6,341 nucleotides of DNA. It comes from an uncultured Novosphingobium sp. (GTDB taxonomy: Bacteria > Pseudomonadota > Alphaproteobacteria > Sphingomonadales > Sphingomonadaceae). This document shows positions 1 to 6,330 of the stretch, piece by piece. The position numbers were made by a program, and so were the translations under genes. Within the stretch, counting starts at the first letter, position 1; each line of letters begins with the position of its first letter. The notes under the pieces were generated by a model, which was given only the letters and a program-made list of their open reading frames with translations, was not told the DNA's origin and did no database searches. The stretch lies in contig CALMBN010000117.1 of the NCBI GenBank assembly GCA_937860195.1, forward strand, positions 1 to 6,341. Reading direction: 5' to 3'.

Positions 1-97
1 GGATCATCAGCCGCGTGTCTTCGGGCAGCGCCAGCACGGCTGCGAATATCTCCTGTGGCGCGCAAGGCACGACCGCATCCTTCGTCTCCTTCACCAT
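1..97 (-). CDS. Possible 5' end of an unidentified gene, cut by the left edge
   Basis: A minus-strand frame is open from base 163 to the window edge, and its first standard start is the ATG at 97-95. From there it encodes about 32 residues beginning MVKETKDAVV and running to LPEDTRLMI. Third codon positions are mostly G or C, as in the neighbouring genes. The frame also looks like protein upstream of this ATG (LIPALRNEIAHGGFFW), yet a TGA at 166-164 closes it and no ATG, GTG or TTG lies in between. A CTG at 145-143 sits nine bases after a GAGGGGG stretch and could be a rare start. The gene lies downstream of the DUF1330 gene on the same strand and could be co-transcribed. I do not recognise the family. 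It could also be a remnant or a non-coding frame. Confidence 0.35.
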   Translation of the reverse strand, partial: MVKETKDAVVPCAPQEIFAAVLALPEDTRLMI

Positions 98-99
98 CC

Positions 100-119
100 A
101 AAAAAACCCGCCATGGGCG
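100..119 (-). terminator. Weak terminator-like hairpin with T tract after the DUF1330 gene
   Basis: Read on the minus strand, a 4-bp stem CGCC-CAT-GGCG (119-109) is followed by GG and seven T residues (106-100). The position, about 30 bases after the DUF1330 stop, suits an intrinsic terminator. The stem is very short, however, and the site falls inside the open frame that continues to the left edge. It could equally be an FFW-encoding stretch of that frame. Confidence 0.2.
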
Positions 120-149
120 ATTTCGTTGCGCAGCGCCGGGATCAGCGGT

Positions 150-437
150 TCAAACCCCCTCGGTCAGCAACACGCGGTAATCGGCCCCGGCAAAACGCAG
201 CGCCCGCGCCTCCTGATAAGCCTCTGACTGATACCACGCCCGCGCCGCGTCCATATCGGGGAATTCGACGATCACCGAGCCCAAGGCCTCGGGCCCCTCC
301 AGCGTCTCGATTGCGCCGTAATAGACCAACGGCTTGGCCGCGTGCCCAGCCAGCGATGGCCCGGCCTTTGCACTGTAAGCCGCCAAGGTCGCGGCATCGT
401 GCTCGCGCTCCTTGATGAAGACGATGAAGGCAGGCAT
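150..437 (-). CDS. DUF1330 family protein
   Basis: This 95-residue protein has the usual length of the DUF1330 family, small cytoplasmic proteins with a dimeric alpha+beta-barrel (ferredoxin-like) fold and no settled biochemical role. The sequence shows the family pattern: an N-terminal strand (MPAFIVFIKE), the segment VIVEFPDMDAARAWY (residues 55-69), then SEAYQEAR, and a final EGV typical of these proteins. The ATG at 437 is supported by a GAGAGG Shine-Dalgarno sequence eight bases upstream (451-446). A longer frame in another register covers the same DNA but gives an arginine- and glycine-rich product without family features. It is preceded by a 316-bp gap, so it probably has its own promoter, though I could not identify one. 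There is no obvious link to the sulfate genes. Family assignment is firm; function is unknown. Confidence 0.88.
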   Translation of the reverse strand: MPAFIVFIKEREHDAATLAAYSAKAGPSLAGHAAKPLVYYGAIETLEGPEALGSVIVEFPDMDAARAWYQSEAYQEARALRFAGADYRVLLTEGV

Positions 438-753
438 GCGGATTTCCTCTCAGTTGGTTCGGCCCGATCATGCGGGGAGGAGCAACGCAGCGCAAGGGGA
501 CGTGGCCCGGCCCGTTAACAGCACCAATCCTTTGTCATCACCCCAAGTGCCGACTTTTTCGTGCGTTGACCTTCGGTCAATCAGGCTCGTGCCGTCATGC
601 GAAATGTGTGGAAGTTGCGACCGGGATTTGGCTTGCGCAAAGCATGCCCTGCGCCAGGTCGAAGAGGCACAAAATGCCGTAACCCCGCGCCGGTCTGGCG
701 CCCTTTGCCTCTCCACAGACATCCTGCGCAGGCCTGGCTATCGGCGCATTTGT
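438..753. other. 316-bp intergenic gap without a convincing gene
   Basis: This stretch lies downstream of the sugar kinase and upstream of the DUF1330 gene, both on the minus strand. It should hold the kinase 3' end and the DUF1330 promoter and leader. An 84-codon minus-strand frame (722-468) lacks recognisable motifs and a good start context, so I do not call it a gene. Three small dyads are visible: TTGACC-TTC-GGTCAA (566-580), the palindrome CCTGCGCAGG (723-732) and GCGCC-GGTCT-GGCGC (687-701). None is followed by a T tract. I see no tRNA and no clear -35/-10 pair. Confidence 0.6.
566..580. repeat. Perfect inverted repeat TTGACC-TTC-GGTCAA
   Basis: A 6-bp perfect stem with a 3-base loop lies about 130 bases upstream of the DUF1330 start. 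It could be an operator or a small RNA hairpin. No T tract follows on either strand, which argues against an intrinsic terminator. On both strands the outer arm reads TTGACC, close to a -35 hexamer, but I found no matching -10 box. A dyad this short can arise by chance. Confidence 0.3.
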
Positions 754-1653
754 TCAGCCGGAAAGCGCCGCGCGGCCCAGTGCAATCGCCCCGGTGATCC
801 CGGCTTCATCGCCTAACCCGGGGGTGACGATGTAGCGTTCCAGCCCCGGATCGAGCTGCGGGGCCTTGATATAACCGCCAAGTTTGGCCTCGGTCGCGCG
901 GCGGAGCGCTTCAACCAGGCCGGGGGTCTTCATCACTCCGCCGCCGAAAATCAGCCGGTCTGGCATGTGCAACAGGACCAGGTTGGCGGCGAGCTGGGCC
1001 ACGTAGCCCGCGATCAGTTCGATCTTGTCGGGCGGACTGCCGAGCTTGGACAGGCTCTGGCCCCAGCGTTTCTCAATCGCCGGCCCTGCTGCCAGCCCTT
1101 CGAGGCAATCGCCATGGTAAGGGCAGAACCCCTCGTACGGATCGAGTTCGAGATCATGCGGGACCAGAATGTGCCCGCATTCATAGTGCGAAAAGCCCAT
1201 CAGCGGCTTGCCGTTCCTGACCACCCCGGTCCCGACTCCGGTGCCGATTGTGGTATAGGCGAGCGTGGCGCAGCCCTGCCCCGCGCCACTCTGCCATTCG
1301 CCAAGCGCCGCTCCGTTGACATCGGTATCGACCACGATTGGCGCGCCGAACTGACCGAGCACATCATGGAATCGTGCGCCAGCCCAGCCGGGCTTGGGAG
1401 TGGTCGTGAAAGTGCCGTAGGCAGGCGACGCCGGATCGATGTCAATCGGACCGAAACTGGCAACTCCGAACGCGGCGACCGTGCCGTGGGCAACGCTGGC
1501 CTGCTGATAAAATGCCGCAATTTCGGGGAAGCACTCAGCCGGAGTGCGGGTCGCAATGCGGGTTTCGGCCAGCACTGTTCCGTCTGCTTGCGCCAGTGCG
1601 AGGACAAACTTGGTCCCACCTGCCTCGATCGCGCCAATCAATTGCTGTGTCAT
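754..1653 (-). CDS. ROK-family sugar kinase, probable fructokinase
   Basis: This 299-residue cytoplasmic kinase most likely phosphorylates a hexose with ATP; fructose to fructose 6-phosphate is the best guess. The N-terminus has the ROK phosphate-binding loop GAIEAGGTKF (residues 7-16). DTDVNGAALGEW (109-120) contains the probable catalytic Asp111. TTIGTGVGTG (134-143) is the second phosphate-binding motif. A zinc-site pattern follows: His161 in ECGHI, then CPYHGDC (Cys177, His180, Cys183), and after it the LEGLAAGPAI segment usual in bacterial fructokinases. FGGGV (236-240) is the adenosine-binding region. Length is normal for the family. Where many relatives have HPEMGH near the sugar site, this protein has HYECGH, so another sugar is possible. 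The ATG has a GGGAG ribosome site nine bases upstream. It follows cysQ after 123 bp on the same strand; read-through from the cys genes is possible but not shown. Confidence 0.9.
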   Translation of the reverse strand: MTQQLIGAIEAGGTKFVLALAQADGTVLAETRIATRTPAECFPEIAAFYQQASVAHGTVAAFGVASFGPIDIDPASPAYGTFTTTPKPGWAGARFHDVLGQFGAPIVVDTDVNGAALGEWQSGAGQGCATLAYTTIGTGVGTGVVRNGKPLMGFSHYECGHILVPHDLELDPYEGFCPYHGDCLEGLAAGPAIEKRWGQSLSKLGSPPDKIELIAGYVAQLAANLVLLHMPDRLIFGGGVMKTPGLVEALRRATEAKLGGYIKAPQLDPGLERYIVTPGLGDEAGITGAIALGRAALSG

Positions 1654-1776
1654 GTGCGGCCGCTCCCGTTTCAGCTTTTCCGTCTCGAGTTTATCTCGGC
1701 AAGCCCTGCCCCGCTGGGGAGGAGCTCTCCGGGTGAGGTTGCACGGGCGGGACCGGGTTTCAATCCACCCGCATAC
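1654..1776. other. Short gap between cysQ and the sugar kinase
   Basis: These 123 bp contain a GC-rich degenerate hairpin (1704-1724) and the ribosome site of the kinase gene. I see no T-tract terminator for cysQ and no clear promoter for the kinase. A GATAAA at about 1697-1692 on the minus strand resembles a -10 box but lacks a good -35 partner. Whether the kinase is transcribed from the cys promoter therefore remains open. Confidence 0.4.
1704..1724. repeat. Degenerate copy of the GC-rich hairpin found at the window's right end
   Basis: The sequence CCCTGCCCCGCTGGGGAGGA has a CCCC-GCT-GGGG stem. It aligns with the hairpin at 6299-6318 (CCCTCCCCGGCGGGGAGGGG) with one inserted G and a few substitutions. 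Both copies are intergenic. This suggests a dispersed palindromic element, this copy being decayed. With only two copies visible and a low-complexity composition, chance similarity cannot be excluded. Confidence 0.35.
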
Positions 1777-2514
1777 CTATTTGCTTGCCAGCAGACCCAG
1801 CACCGTGGCGGCGTGTCCTGGCCGGCAGATCAGCAGGTCGGGCATGTAGGTGTCAGCCTGATTGTAGACCAACGGTGATCCATCGATCCGGCTGGCGTGG
1901 AGACCATGCCCCAGCGCAACCGCGACCGGGGCGCAGTTGTCCCACTCATACTGCCCACCGGAATGGAGGTAGATGTCGGCCTCACCGCGCACCACCGCCA
2001 TCGCCTTGGCTCCGGCGCTGCCCATCGGGATCACTTCGGCATCAAGCGCGGCAGCGACGATCATCGCTTCGGCGGCGGGACGGGTCCGGCTGACCACCAT
2101 CCGCAAACGGGCCGGTGGCGGGAGGATCACGGCCGGCTGATCGCTTCGCAGAACCAGGCCGAATTCGGGCAGAGCGACCGCACCGATGCTTGTCGCGCCA
2201 TCGATCGCCAAGGCAACATGCACTGCCCAATCGCCGCGCTCCTCGCCATATTCGCGAGTACCGTCGAGCGGATCGACGATCCAGACCCGTGACTTGGCAA
2301 GGCGCGCGGGGTTGTCCTTTTCTTCTTCGGACATCAGCCCGTCATCGGGCCGCGCAATCCGCAGCGCCTCGCAGATCAGCGCGTTGGCTGCCGCATCGCC
2401 TTCGGCACCAAGGGCCTTGCCAGCAATGCCTTCAGCAAGCAGCGCGGCCCGCCGTTCGAGCAGCAGCTCACCCGCCGCCCTGGCCAGTCTGGCCGCCAGT
2501 TCGGCATCGGTCAT
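1777..2514 (-). CDS. cysQ: 3'(2'),5'-bisphosphate nucleotidase CysQ
   Basis: CysQ removes the 3' phosphate from PAP (3'-phosphoadenosine 5'-phosphate), giving AMP. PAP is the inhibitory by-product formed when PAPS is consumed in sulfate assimilation. The protein has 245 residues, about the length of E. coli CysQ, and belongs to the metal-dependent inositol monophosphatase superfamily. Visible metal-site motifs are the acidic SEEE (residues 62-65), the signature [12 protein letters not shown] (78-89, with Asp81 and Asp84), GSAGAK (165-170), and the C-terminal YEWDNCAP (189-196, with Asp192). The region equivalent to the usual KxDxxxD stretch reads AEGDAAAN (37-44), which fits CysQ relatives. 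Its ATG overlaps the cysNC stop in an ATGA, and no strong ribosome site precedes it, so translation is probably coupled to cysNC. The neighbours make CysQ much likelier than a general inositol phosphatase. Confidence 0.92.
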   Translation of the reverse strand: MTDAELAARLARAAGELLLERRAALLAEGIAGKALGAEGDAAANALICEALRIARPDDGLMSEEEKDNPARLAKSRVWIVDPLDGTREYGEERGDWAVHVALAIDGATSIGAVALPEFGLVLRSDQPAVILPPPARLRMVVSRTRPAAEAMIVAAALDAEVIPMGSAGAKAMAVVRGEADIYLHSGGQYEWDNCAPVAVALGHGLHASRIDGSPLVYNQADTYMPDLLICRPGHAATVLGLLASK

Positions 2515-4439
2515 ATGACCGGCATCCAGGAATCAATCCGGCCACCCAGAATATAATCGACAATCCGCTCTGCCGCCGCCTCAGGGCTTTCTGTAGTTGT
2601 ATCGACCCGGATATCAGGACTGAGGGGGGCCTCATAGGGGCTATCGATTCCGGTGAAGTTCTGGAGTTTGCCGGACCGCGCCTTTTTGTAGAGCCCCTTG
2701 ACATCGCGCTGTTCGGCGACGGCCAGCGGGGTGTCGACGAACACCTCGATGAACTCTCCCCCTGGCAACATCGACCGGACCATATCGCGCTCGGCCGCGA
2801 AAGGACTGATAAATGCGGTCAGCACGATCAGCCCGGCATCGGTCATCAGCTTCGTAACCTCGCCGACCCGGCGGATGTTTTCGATCCGGTCGGCCTCGGT
2901 AAAGCCGAGGTCCTTGTTGAGCCCGTGGCGGACGTTGTCTCCATCGAGCAAGAAGGTGTGATGGCCGAGCGCGTGAAGTTTTTTCTCGACCAGATTGGCG
3001 ATTGTGCTCTTGCCTGAGCCCGACAGCCCGGTGAACCACAGCACTGCCGGGGACTGGCCCTTAAGCGCGGCGTGCGCCTCGCGGCTGACGTCAAGCGCCT
3101 GCCAGTGGACGTTCTGGGCCCGCCGCAGACTGAACTTGAGCATCCCCGCAGCGACCGTGCGATTGGTCAATTTGTCGACCAGGATAAACCCGCCGAGCGT
3201 GCGGCTTGTCGCATAGGGTTCGAATACCAGCGGCCGGTCGGTGGCGAGCTCGGCCACGCCGATCGCGTTTAGTTCGAGCGTCTTGGCGGCCAAATGCTCG
3301 AGCGTGTTGACGTTGACGACGTATTTGGGCTGCTGGACCGTCGCCGAAACAGTCTGCGTGCCAAGTTTCAGCCAGTAGCCGCGCCCGACGTGCAGCGGCG
3401 CATCGTCCATCCATACCAGCGTCGCTTCGAACTGATCGGCAACCTGCGGTGGGGCATCGGCAGCGGCGAGCACATCGCCGCGCGAGCAATCGACCTCATC
3501 GGCCAGAGTGAGCGTGACCGACTGGCCAGCCACCGCCGCGTCCAGATCGCCATCGAGCGTGACGATCCGCTGAATGGTGCTGGTCTTGCCCGAAGGCAAC
3601 ACCCGGACTGCATCACCGGGCTGCACCGAGCCGCTCGCGATCAGCCCGGAAAAGCCCCGGAAATCAAGGTTCGGGCGGTTGACCCACTGCACCGGCAGCC
3701 GGAATGGCTCGGCCTGCGCAGTCTCTGTATCGACTTCGACAGTCTCAAGGTGTTCAATCAGAGTCGGGCCCTTGAACCACGGCGTCTTGGCCGACAATGC
3801 GGTGATGTTGTCACCTTTGAAGCCCGAGATCGGCAGCGCGGTGTAGCGCTCGATCCCGATGCTCTGCGCAAACTGGGCATAATCCGCGACGATCCCATCG
3901 AACACCGTCTGATCATAACCGACCAGGTCCATCTTGTTCACCGCCAGCACCAGCTGGCGGATCCCGAGCAGGTGGCACAGGTATGAATGCCGCCGGGTCT
4001 GGGCCAGCACGCCCTTGCGCGCATCGATCAGGATCACCGCAAGGTCAGCGGTACTGGCGCCGGTCACCATGTTGCGGGTGTATTGTTCGTGCCCGGGGCA
4101 ATCGGCGACGATGAACTTTCGCTTTTCGGTGTTGAAAAAGCGGTAGGCGACATCGATCGTGATGCCCTGTTCACGCTCAGCAGCAAGGCCATCGACCAGG
4201 AGCGCGAAGTCGATCTCCTGCCCCTGGGTGCCTTGCTTCCTGCTGTCGCTTTCGAGTGCGGCCAGCTGGTCCTCGAAGATCATCTTCGAATCGTAGAGCA
4301 GCCGCCCGATCAGGGTCGACTTGCCGTCATCGACACTGCCGCAGGTGATGAACCGCAGCATGTCCTTGTGCTGGTGGGCAGCGAGGTAGGCATCGATATC
4401 CTCGGCGATGAGGGCGTCGGTTTGATATGCCGAGGACAT
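2511..4439 (-). CDS. cysNC: Bifunctional sulfate adenylyltransferase subunit 1 / adenylylsulfate kinase (CysNC)
   Basis: This 642-residue fusion carries two consecutive steps of sulfate activation. The N-terminal part (about 1-440) is CysN, the GTPase subunit that drives ATP sulfurylase: P-loop GSVDDGKST (residues 34-42), DCPGH (113-117), NKMD (168-171) and PISGFKGDN (203-211), followed by EF-Tu-like beta-barrel domains. The C-terminal part (about 450-642) is APS kinase (CysC), converting APS to PAPS: P-loop GLSGSGKST (471-479), [10 protein letters not shown] (499-508), active-site ISPF with Ser545, and [12 protein letters not shown] (594-605). Both active sites look intact. I chose the ATG at 4439, which overlaps the cysD stop as TGATG and has AGGGG eight bases upstream (4452-4448). 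The in-frame TTG one codon earlier is less likely. CysD is its partner subunit. Confidence 0.97.
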   Translation of the reverse strand: MSSAYQTDALIAEDIDAYLAAHQHKDMLRFITCGSVDDGKSTLIGRLLYDSKMIFEDQLAALESDSRKQGTQGQEIDFALLVDGLAAEREQGITIDVAYRFFNTEKRKFIVADCPGHEQYTRNMVTGASTADLAVILIDARKGVLAQTRRHSYLCHLLGIRQLVLAVNKMDLVGYDQTVFDGIVADYAQFAQSIGIERYTALPISGFKGDNITALSAKTPWFKGPTLIEHLETVEVDTETAQAEPFRLPVQWVNRPNLDFRGFSGLIASGSVQPGDAVRVLPSGKTSTIQRIVTLDGDLDAAVAGQSVTLTLADEVDCSRGDVLAAADAPPQVADQFEATLVWMDDAPLHVGRGYWLKLGTQTVSATVQQPKYVVNVNTLEHLAAKTLELNAIGVAELATDRPLVFEPYATSRTLGGFILVDKLTNRTVAAGMLKFSLRRAQNVHWQALDVSREAHAALKGQSPAVLWFTGLSGSGKSTIANLVEKKLHALGHHTFLLDGDNVRHGLNKDLGFTEADRIENIRRVGEVTKLMTDAGLIVLTAFISPFAAERDMVRSMLPGGEFIEVFVDTPLAVAEQRDVKGLYKKARSGKLQNFTGIDSPYEAPLSPDIRVDTTTESPEAAAERIVDYILGGRIDSWMPVI

Positions 4440-5344
4440 CAAAAGTACCCCTGCTGCTTCTTCACTTCCATTCCCGCACCGCCGGCATCCTTGTCGATCG
4501 CGCGCCCCTGACGTTCAGAAGTGGTCGTCAGCAAGGTTTCCTGGATCACTTCGGACAGGTTTGACGCAGTGCTCTCAACCGCCCCGGTGAGCGGATAACA
4601 ACCGAGCGTACGAAAGCGGATCGAGCGTTCCACCGGCACTTCACCGGGCCCAAGCGGAAAGCGCGCGTCATCAACCATCAGCAACATCCCGTCGCGCTCA
4701 ACCGTCGGGCGCTTCGCCGCGAAATAGAGTGGAACAATCGGAATATCGTTCAGCTGGATGTATTGCCAGACATCGAGCTCGGTCCAGTTGCTGATCGGGA
4801 AAACCCGGATGCTTTCACCCTTGTGCTTGCGGGCGTTGTAGAGATTCCACAGCTCGGGCCGCTGGTTCTTCGGATCCCAGCCGTGGCTGGCGGTGCGGAA
4901 GCTGAAGATCCGTTCTTTGGCCCGGCTCTTCTCCTCGTCGCGCCGCGCGCCGCCAAATGCTGCATCGAAGCCATATTTGTCGAGCGCCTGCTTGAGCCCT
5001 TCGGTCTTCCACAGATCGGTGTGGAGCGCGCCGTGGTCGAACGGGTTGATCCCGCGCGTTGCTGCTTCGGGATTCTGGTAGACCAGCAGGTCCATACCCG
5101 ATTCCTGCGCCATCCGGTCACGCAGTTCGTACATCGCGCGGAACTTCCACGTGGTGTCGACGTGGAGCAGCGGGAACGGCGGGGGCGCGGGGTAAAACGC
5201 CTTGCGCGCCAGGTGCAGCATGACCGCGGAATCTTTGCCGACCGAATAGAGCATCACCGGACGCTCCGCTTCGGCCACCACTTCGCGCAGGATGTGGATT
5301 GCTTCGGCCTCAAGCCGCTGGAGATGAGTCAGGCTGGCAGTCAT
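4439..5344 (-). CDS. cysD: Sulfate adenylyltransferase subunit 2 (CysD)
   Basis: CysD is the catalytic subunit of heterodimeric ATP sulfurylase: ATP plus sulfate gives APS and pyrophosphate, coupled to GTP hydrolysis by CysN. It acts in the cytoplasm. The protein has 301 residues, against 302 in E. coli. It shows the PP-loop SVGKDS (residues 34-39), HVDTTWKF (61-68), [17 protein letters not shown] (130-146), [12 protein letters not shown] (182-193), LGCYPLTG (247-254), and the conserved tail ending [10 protein letters not shown]. The frame extends upstream to a TTG at 5407, but the ATG at 5344 gives the family's normal N-terminus ([13 protein letters not shown]) and has AGGGGA seven bases before it. 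It is the first gene of the cysD-cysNC-cysQ run and is transcribed away from the GST gene. Confidence 0.97.
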   Translation of the reverse strand: MTASLTHLQRLEAEAIHILREVVAEAERPVMLYSVGKDSAVMLHLARKAFYPAPPPFPLLHVDTTWKFRAMYELRDRMAQESGMDLLVYQNPEAATRGINPFDHGALHTDLWKTEGLKQALDKYGFDAAFGGARRDEEKSRAKERIFSFRTASHGWDPKNQRPELWNLYNARKHKGESIRVFPISNWTELDVWQYIQLNDIPIVPLYFAAKRPTVERDGMLLMVDDARFPLGPGEVPVERSIRFRTLGCYPLTGAVESTASNLSEVIQETLLTTTSERQGRAIDKDAGGAGMEVKKQQGYF

Positions 5345-5351
5345 TGCCGGT

Positions 5352-5357
5352 TCCCCT
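5352..5357 (-). promoter_or_regulatory. Shine-Dalgarno site of cysD
   Basis: AGGGGA on the minus strand ends seven bases before the ATG at 5344. It supports that start over the upstream TTG at 5407. Confidence 0.7.
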
Positions 5358-5428
5358 AGCGGCACCGTCGGCCAATTGCGAGCATAGCAAATTCTTGTCC
5401 GCGCCAAGTTCGGCTGTTGCAGTCAAAC

Positions 5429-5443
5429 TTGTATGCATTACAA
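5429..5443. promoter_or_regulatory. Candidate operator dyad TTGTA-TGCAT-TACAA
   Basis: Two 5-bp arms are separated by TGCAT, forming an AT-rich 15-bp dyad in an otherwise GC-rich region. It lies 24 bases before the GST start codon and about 85 bases upstream of cysD. Its size and placement suit a dimeric transcription factor acting on one or both genes. The binding protein is not identifiable from this, and half-sites this short can occur by chance. Confidence 0.3.
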
Positions 5444-5452
5444 ACAATCATC

Positions 5453-5459
5453 GAGAGGA
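5453..5459 (+). promoter_or_regulatory. Shine-Dalgarno site of the GST gene
   Basis: GAGAGGA lies seven bases before the ATG at 5467. It fixes that start rather than the much longer in-frame extension back to 5299, which would run through the promoter region and into cysD. Confidence 0.75.
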
Positions 5460-5466
5460 CGATACC

Positions 5467-6294
5467 ATGGCCCACAGCAACACGATCACATTTTATGACC
5501 TGCAGCACGCCAGCGGGGCGACCACCAGTCCGTTCGTCTGGGCAACCAAGTATGCGGTTCGGCACAAGGGCTTTGACCTCGACGTGGTCGATGGTGGGTT
5601 CACCGGGATCATGGAACGCACCGGCGGGCGCAGCGAGCGACTTCCGGCGATTGTCGACGGGGACAAATGGGTGCTCGATTCGTGGCTGATCGCAGAATAT
5701 CTTGATGAAACCTATCCTGACCGGCCGACCCTGATCGGCGATCCCTCGATCAAGCCGCTGGTCGAATTTCTCGAGGGCTGGCTCTGGAAAGTGGCGGTCG
5801 GACCGTGGGTGCGCGCCTATGCCGTGCAATATCGGGATCGCTGCAAGCCGGAGGATGTCGGCTACATCGTCGAAAGCCGCCGCAACATGTGGGGCGCGCC
5901 AATGGAAGATATGATCAAAGGCCGCGAAGACGTGTTCGGCAAAGTCCTGCCCGAGCTGGAACCGCTGCGGGCGATCTTGCGAGAACGGCCATGGCTTGGC
6001 GGCGATACGCCGAACTACGCCGACTACCGCGCGCTTGCAGTGTTCCTCTGGGCCGCGAGCTGCGCCGACGTGCCGCCAATGACCGACGATGAACCCTTGC
6101 GTGACTGGATCGAACGCGGGTTTGACCTATACGGCGGCCTGGGCCGGATTCCGGGGATGAGCCCGCTGTTCGGCTACCAGCCGCGTGCAGGCGATCCCGA
6201 GCCCTTCGACCGCAACCCGCGCGTGTTCGGGCTGACCAGCCGGAATACCGGCCCTCAATCGACGGCATCGGAAACCGCAAAGTTGAAGGGGTGA
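5467..6294 (+). CDS. LigE-like glutathione S-transferase (beta-etherase family homologue)
   Basis: This 275-residue protein is a soluble glutathione S-transferase. It begins with a thioredoxin-like domain: ITFYDLQ (residues 7-13), a probable catalytic-region Ser21 in TTSPFVW, the cis-proline segment RLPAIVD (58-64), and DSWLIAEYLDETYPDRP (71-87) with the glutathione-contacting Asp71-Ser72. The helical C-terminal domain has GGDTPNYADYRALAVFLW (178-195), DEPLRDWIERGFDLYGGLGR (208-227) and a GDPEPF tail. From memory, this pattern, including GGFTGIMERTGGRSERLP (43-60), closely resembles sphingomonad LigE, which cleaves beta-aryl ether bonds in lignin-derived dimers using glutathione. Length also matches that family. 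Substrate is inferred: no lig genes or other aromatic pathway genes lie nearby, so it may act on another compound. It is transcribed divergently from cysD and appears to be the only plus-strand gene. Confidence 0.88.
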   Translation: MAHSNTITFYDLQHASGATTSPFVWATKYAVRHKGFDLDVVDGGFTGIMERTGGRSERLPAIVDGDKWVLDSWLIAEYLDETYPDRPTLIGDPSIKPLVEFLEGWLWKVAVGPWVRAYAVQYRDRCKPEDVGYIVESRRNMWGAPMEDMIKGREDVFGKVLPELEPLRAILRERPWLGGDTPNYADYRALAVFLWAASCADVPPMTDDEPLRDWIERGFDLYGGLGRIPGMSPLFGYQPRAGDPEPFDRNPRVFGLTSRNTGPQSTASETAKLKG

Positions 6295-6295
6295 G

Positions 6296-6330
6296 AACCC
6301 CTCCCCGGCGGGGAGGGGTTGGGGTGGGGG
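6296..6330. repeat. GC-rich palindromic element with perfect 11-bp stem after the GST gene
   Basis: AACCCCTCCCC (6296-6306) pairs perfectly with GGGGAGGGGTT (6310-6320) around a 3-base GGC loop, starting two bases after the GST stop. A G-rich tail with GGGGTGGGGG follows to 6330. The stem is strong enough to stop or protect a transcript, but no T tract follows on either strand, so it is not a standard intrinsic terminator. The form resembles short dispersed palindromes common between genes in high-GC alphaproteobacteria. A degenerate relative is at 1704-1724. Confidence 0.65.

Larger units (their letters stand above)
5345..5466. promoter_or_regulatory. Divergent promoter region between cysD and the GST gene
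   Basis: All promoters for the cys genes (leftward) and the GST gene (rightward) should lie in these 122 bp. For cysD, a minus-strand TTGGCG (5407-5402) and TATGCT (5386-5381) resemble -35 and -10 boxes, but the 15-base spacing is short. They would give a leader of roughly 30 bases. For the GST gene, TTGCAG (5417-5422) is a possible -35, without a clear -10 at the right distance. A dyad at 5429-5443 lies between the cysD elements and the GST start. Confidence 0.5.

Noticed and set aside
142..495. Longer 117-codon minus-strand frame overlapping the DUF1330 gene
   Set aside because: It is an out-of-register arginine- and glycine-rich translation; the DUF1330 frame has family motifs and a ribosome site.
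468..722. Minus-strand 84-codon frame in the gap between the kinase and the DUF1330 gene
   Set aside because: The composition is mixed, no motif is recognisable, and there is no good ribosome site. A real small gene cannot be fully excluded without a homology search.
967..1878. Plus-strand 303-codon open frame opposite the sugar kinase
   Set aside because: It is antisense to a gene with clear ROK motifs, has no recognisable domain, and runs across the intergenic gap into cysQ. Long antisense frames are expected in high-GC DNA.
2115..3017. Plus-strand 300-codon open frame opposite cysQ and cysNC
   Set aside because: The product is an arginine- and proline-rich shadow translation of two conserved genes, without motifs.
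3294..3986. Plus-strand 230-codon open frame opposite cysNC
   Set aside because: It lies wholly antisense to the CysN domain and has no family features.
4763..5359. Plus-strand 198-codon open frame opposite cysD
   Set aside because: It lies antisense to well-conserved CysD motifs and has no supported start or domain.
5299..5466. N-terminal extension of the GST frame
   Set aside because: The extension overlaps the cysD 5' end and the promoter region and does not resemble GST sequence; the ATG at 5467 has a strong ribosome site.
6296..6320. Hairpin after the GST gene as an intrinsic terminator
   Set aside because: The stem is strong, but no T tract follows on either strand, so I list it as a palindromic element.
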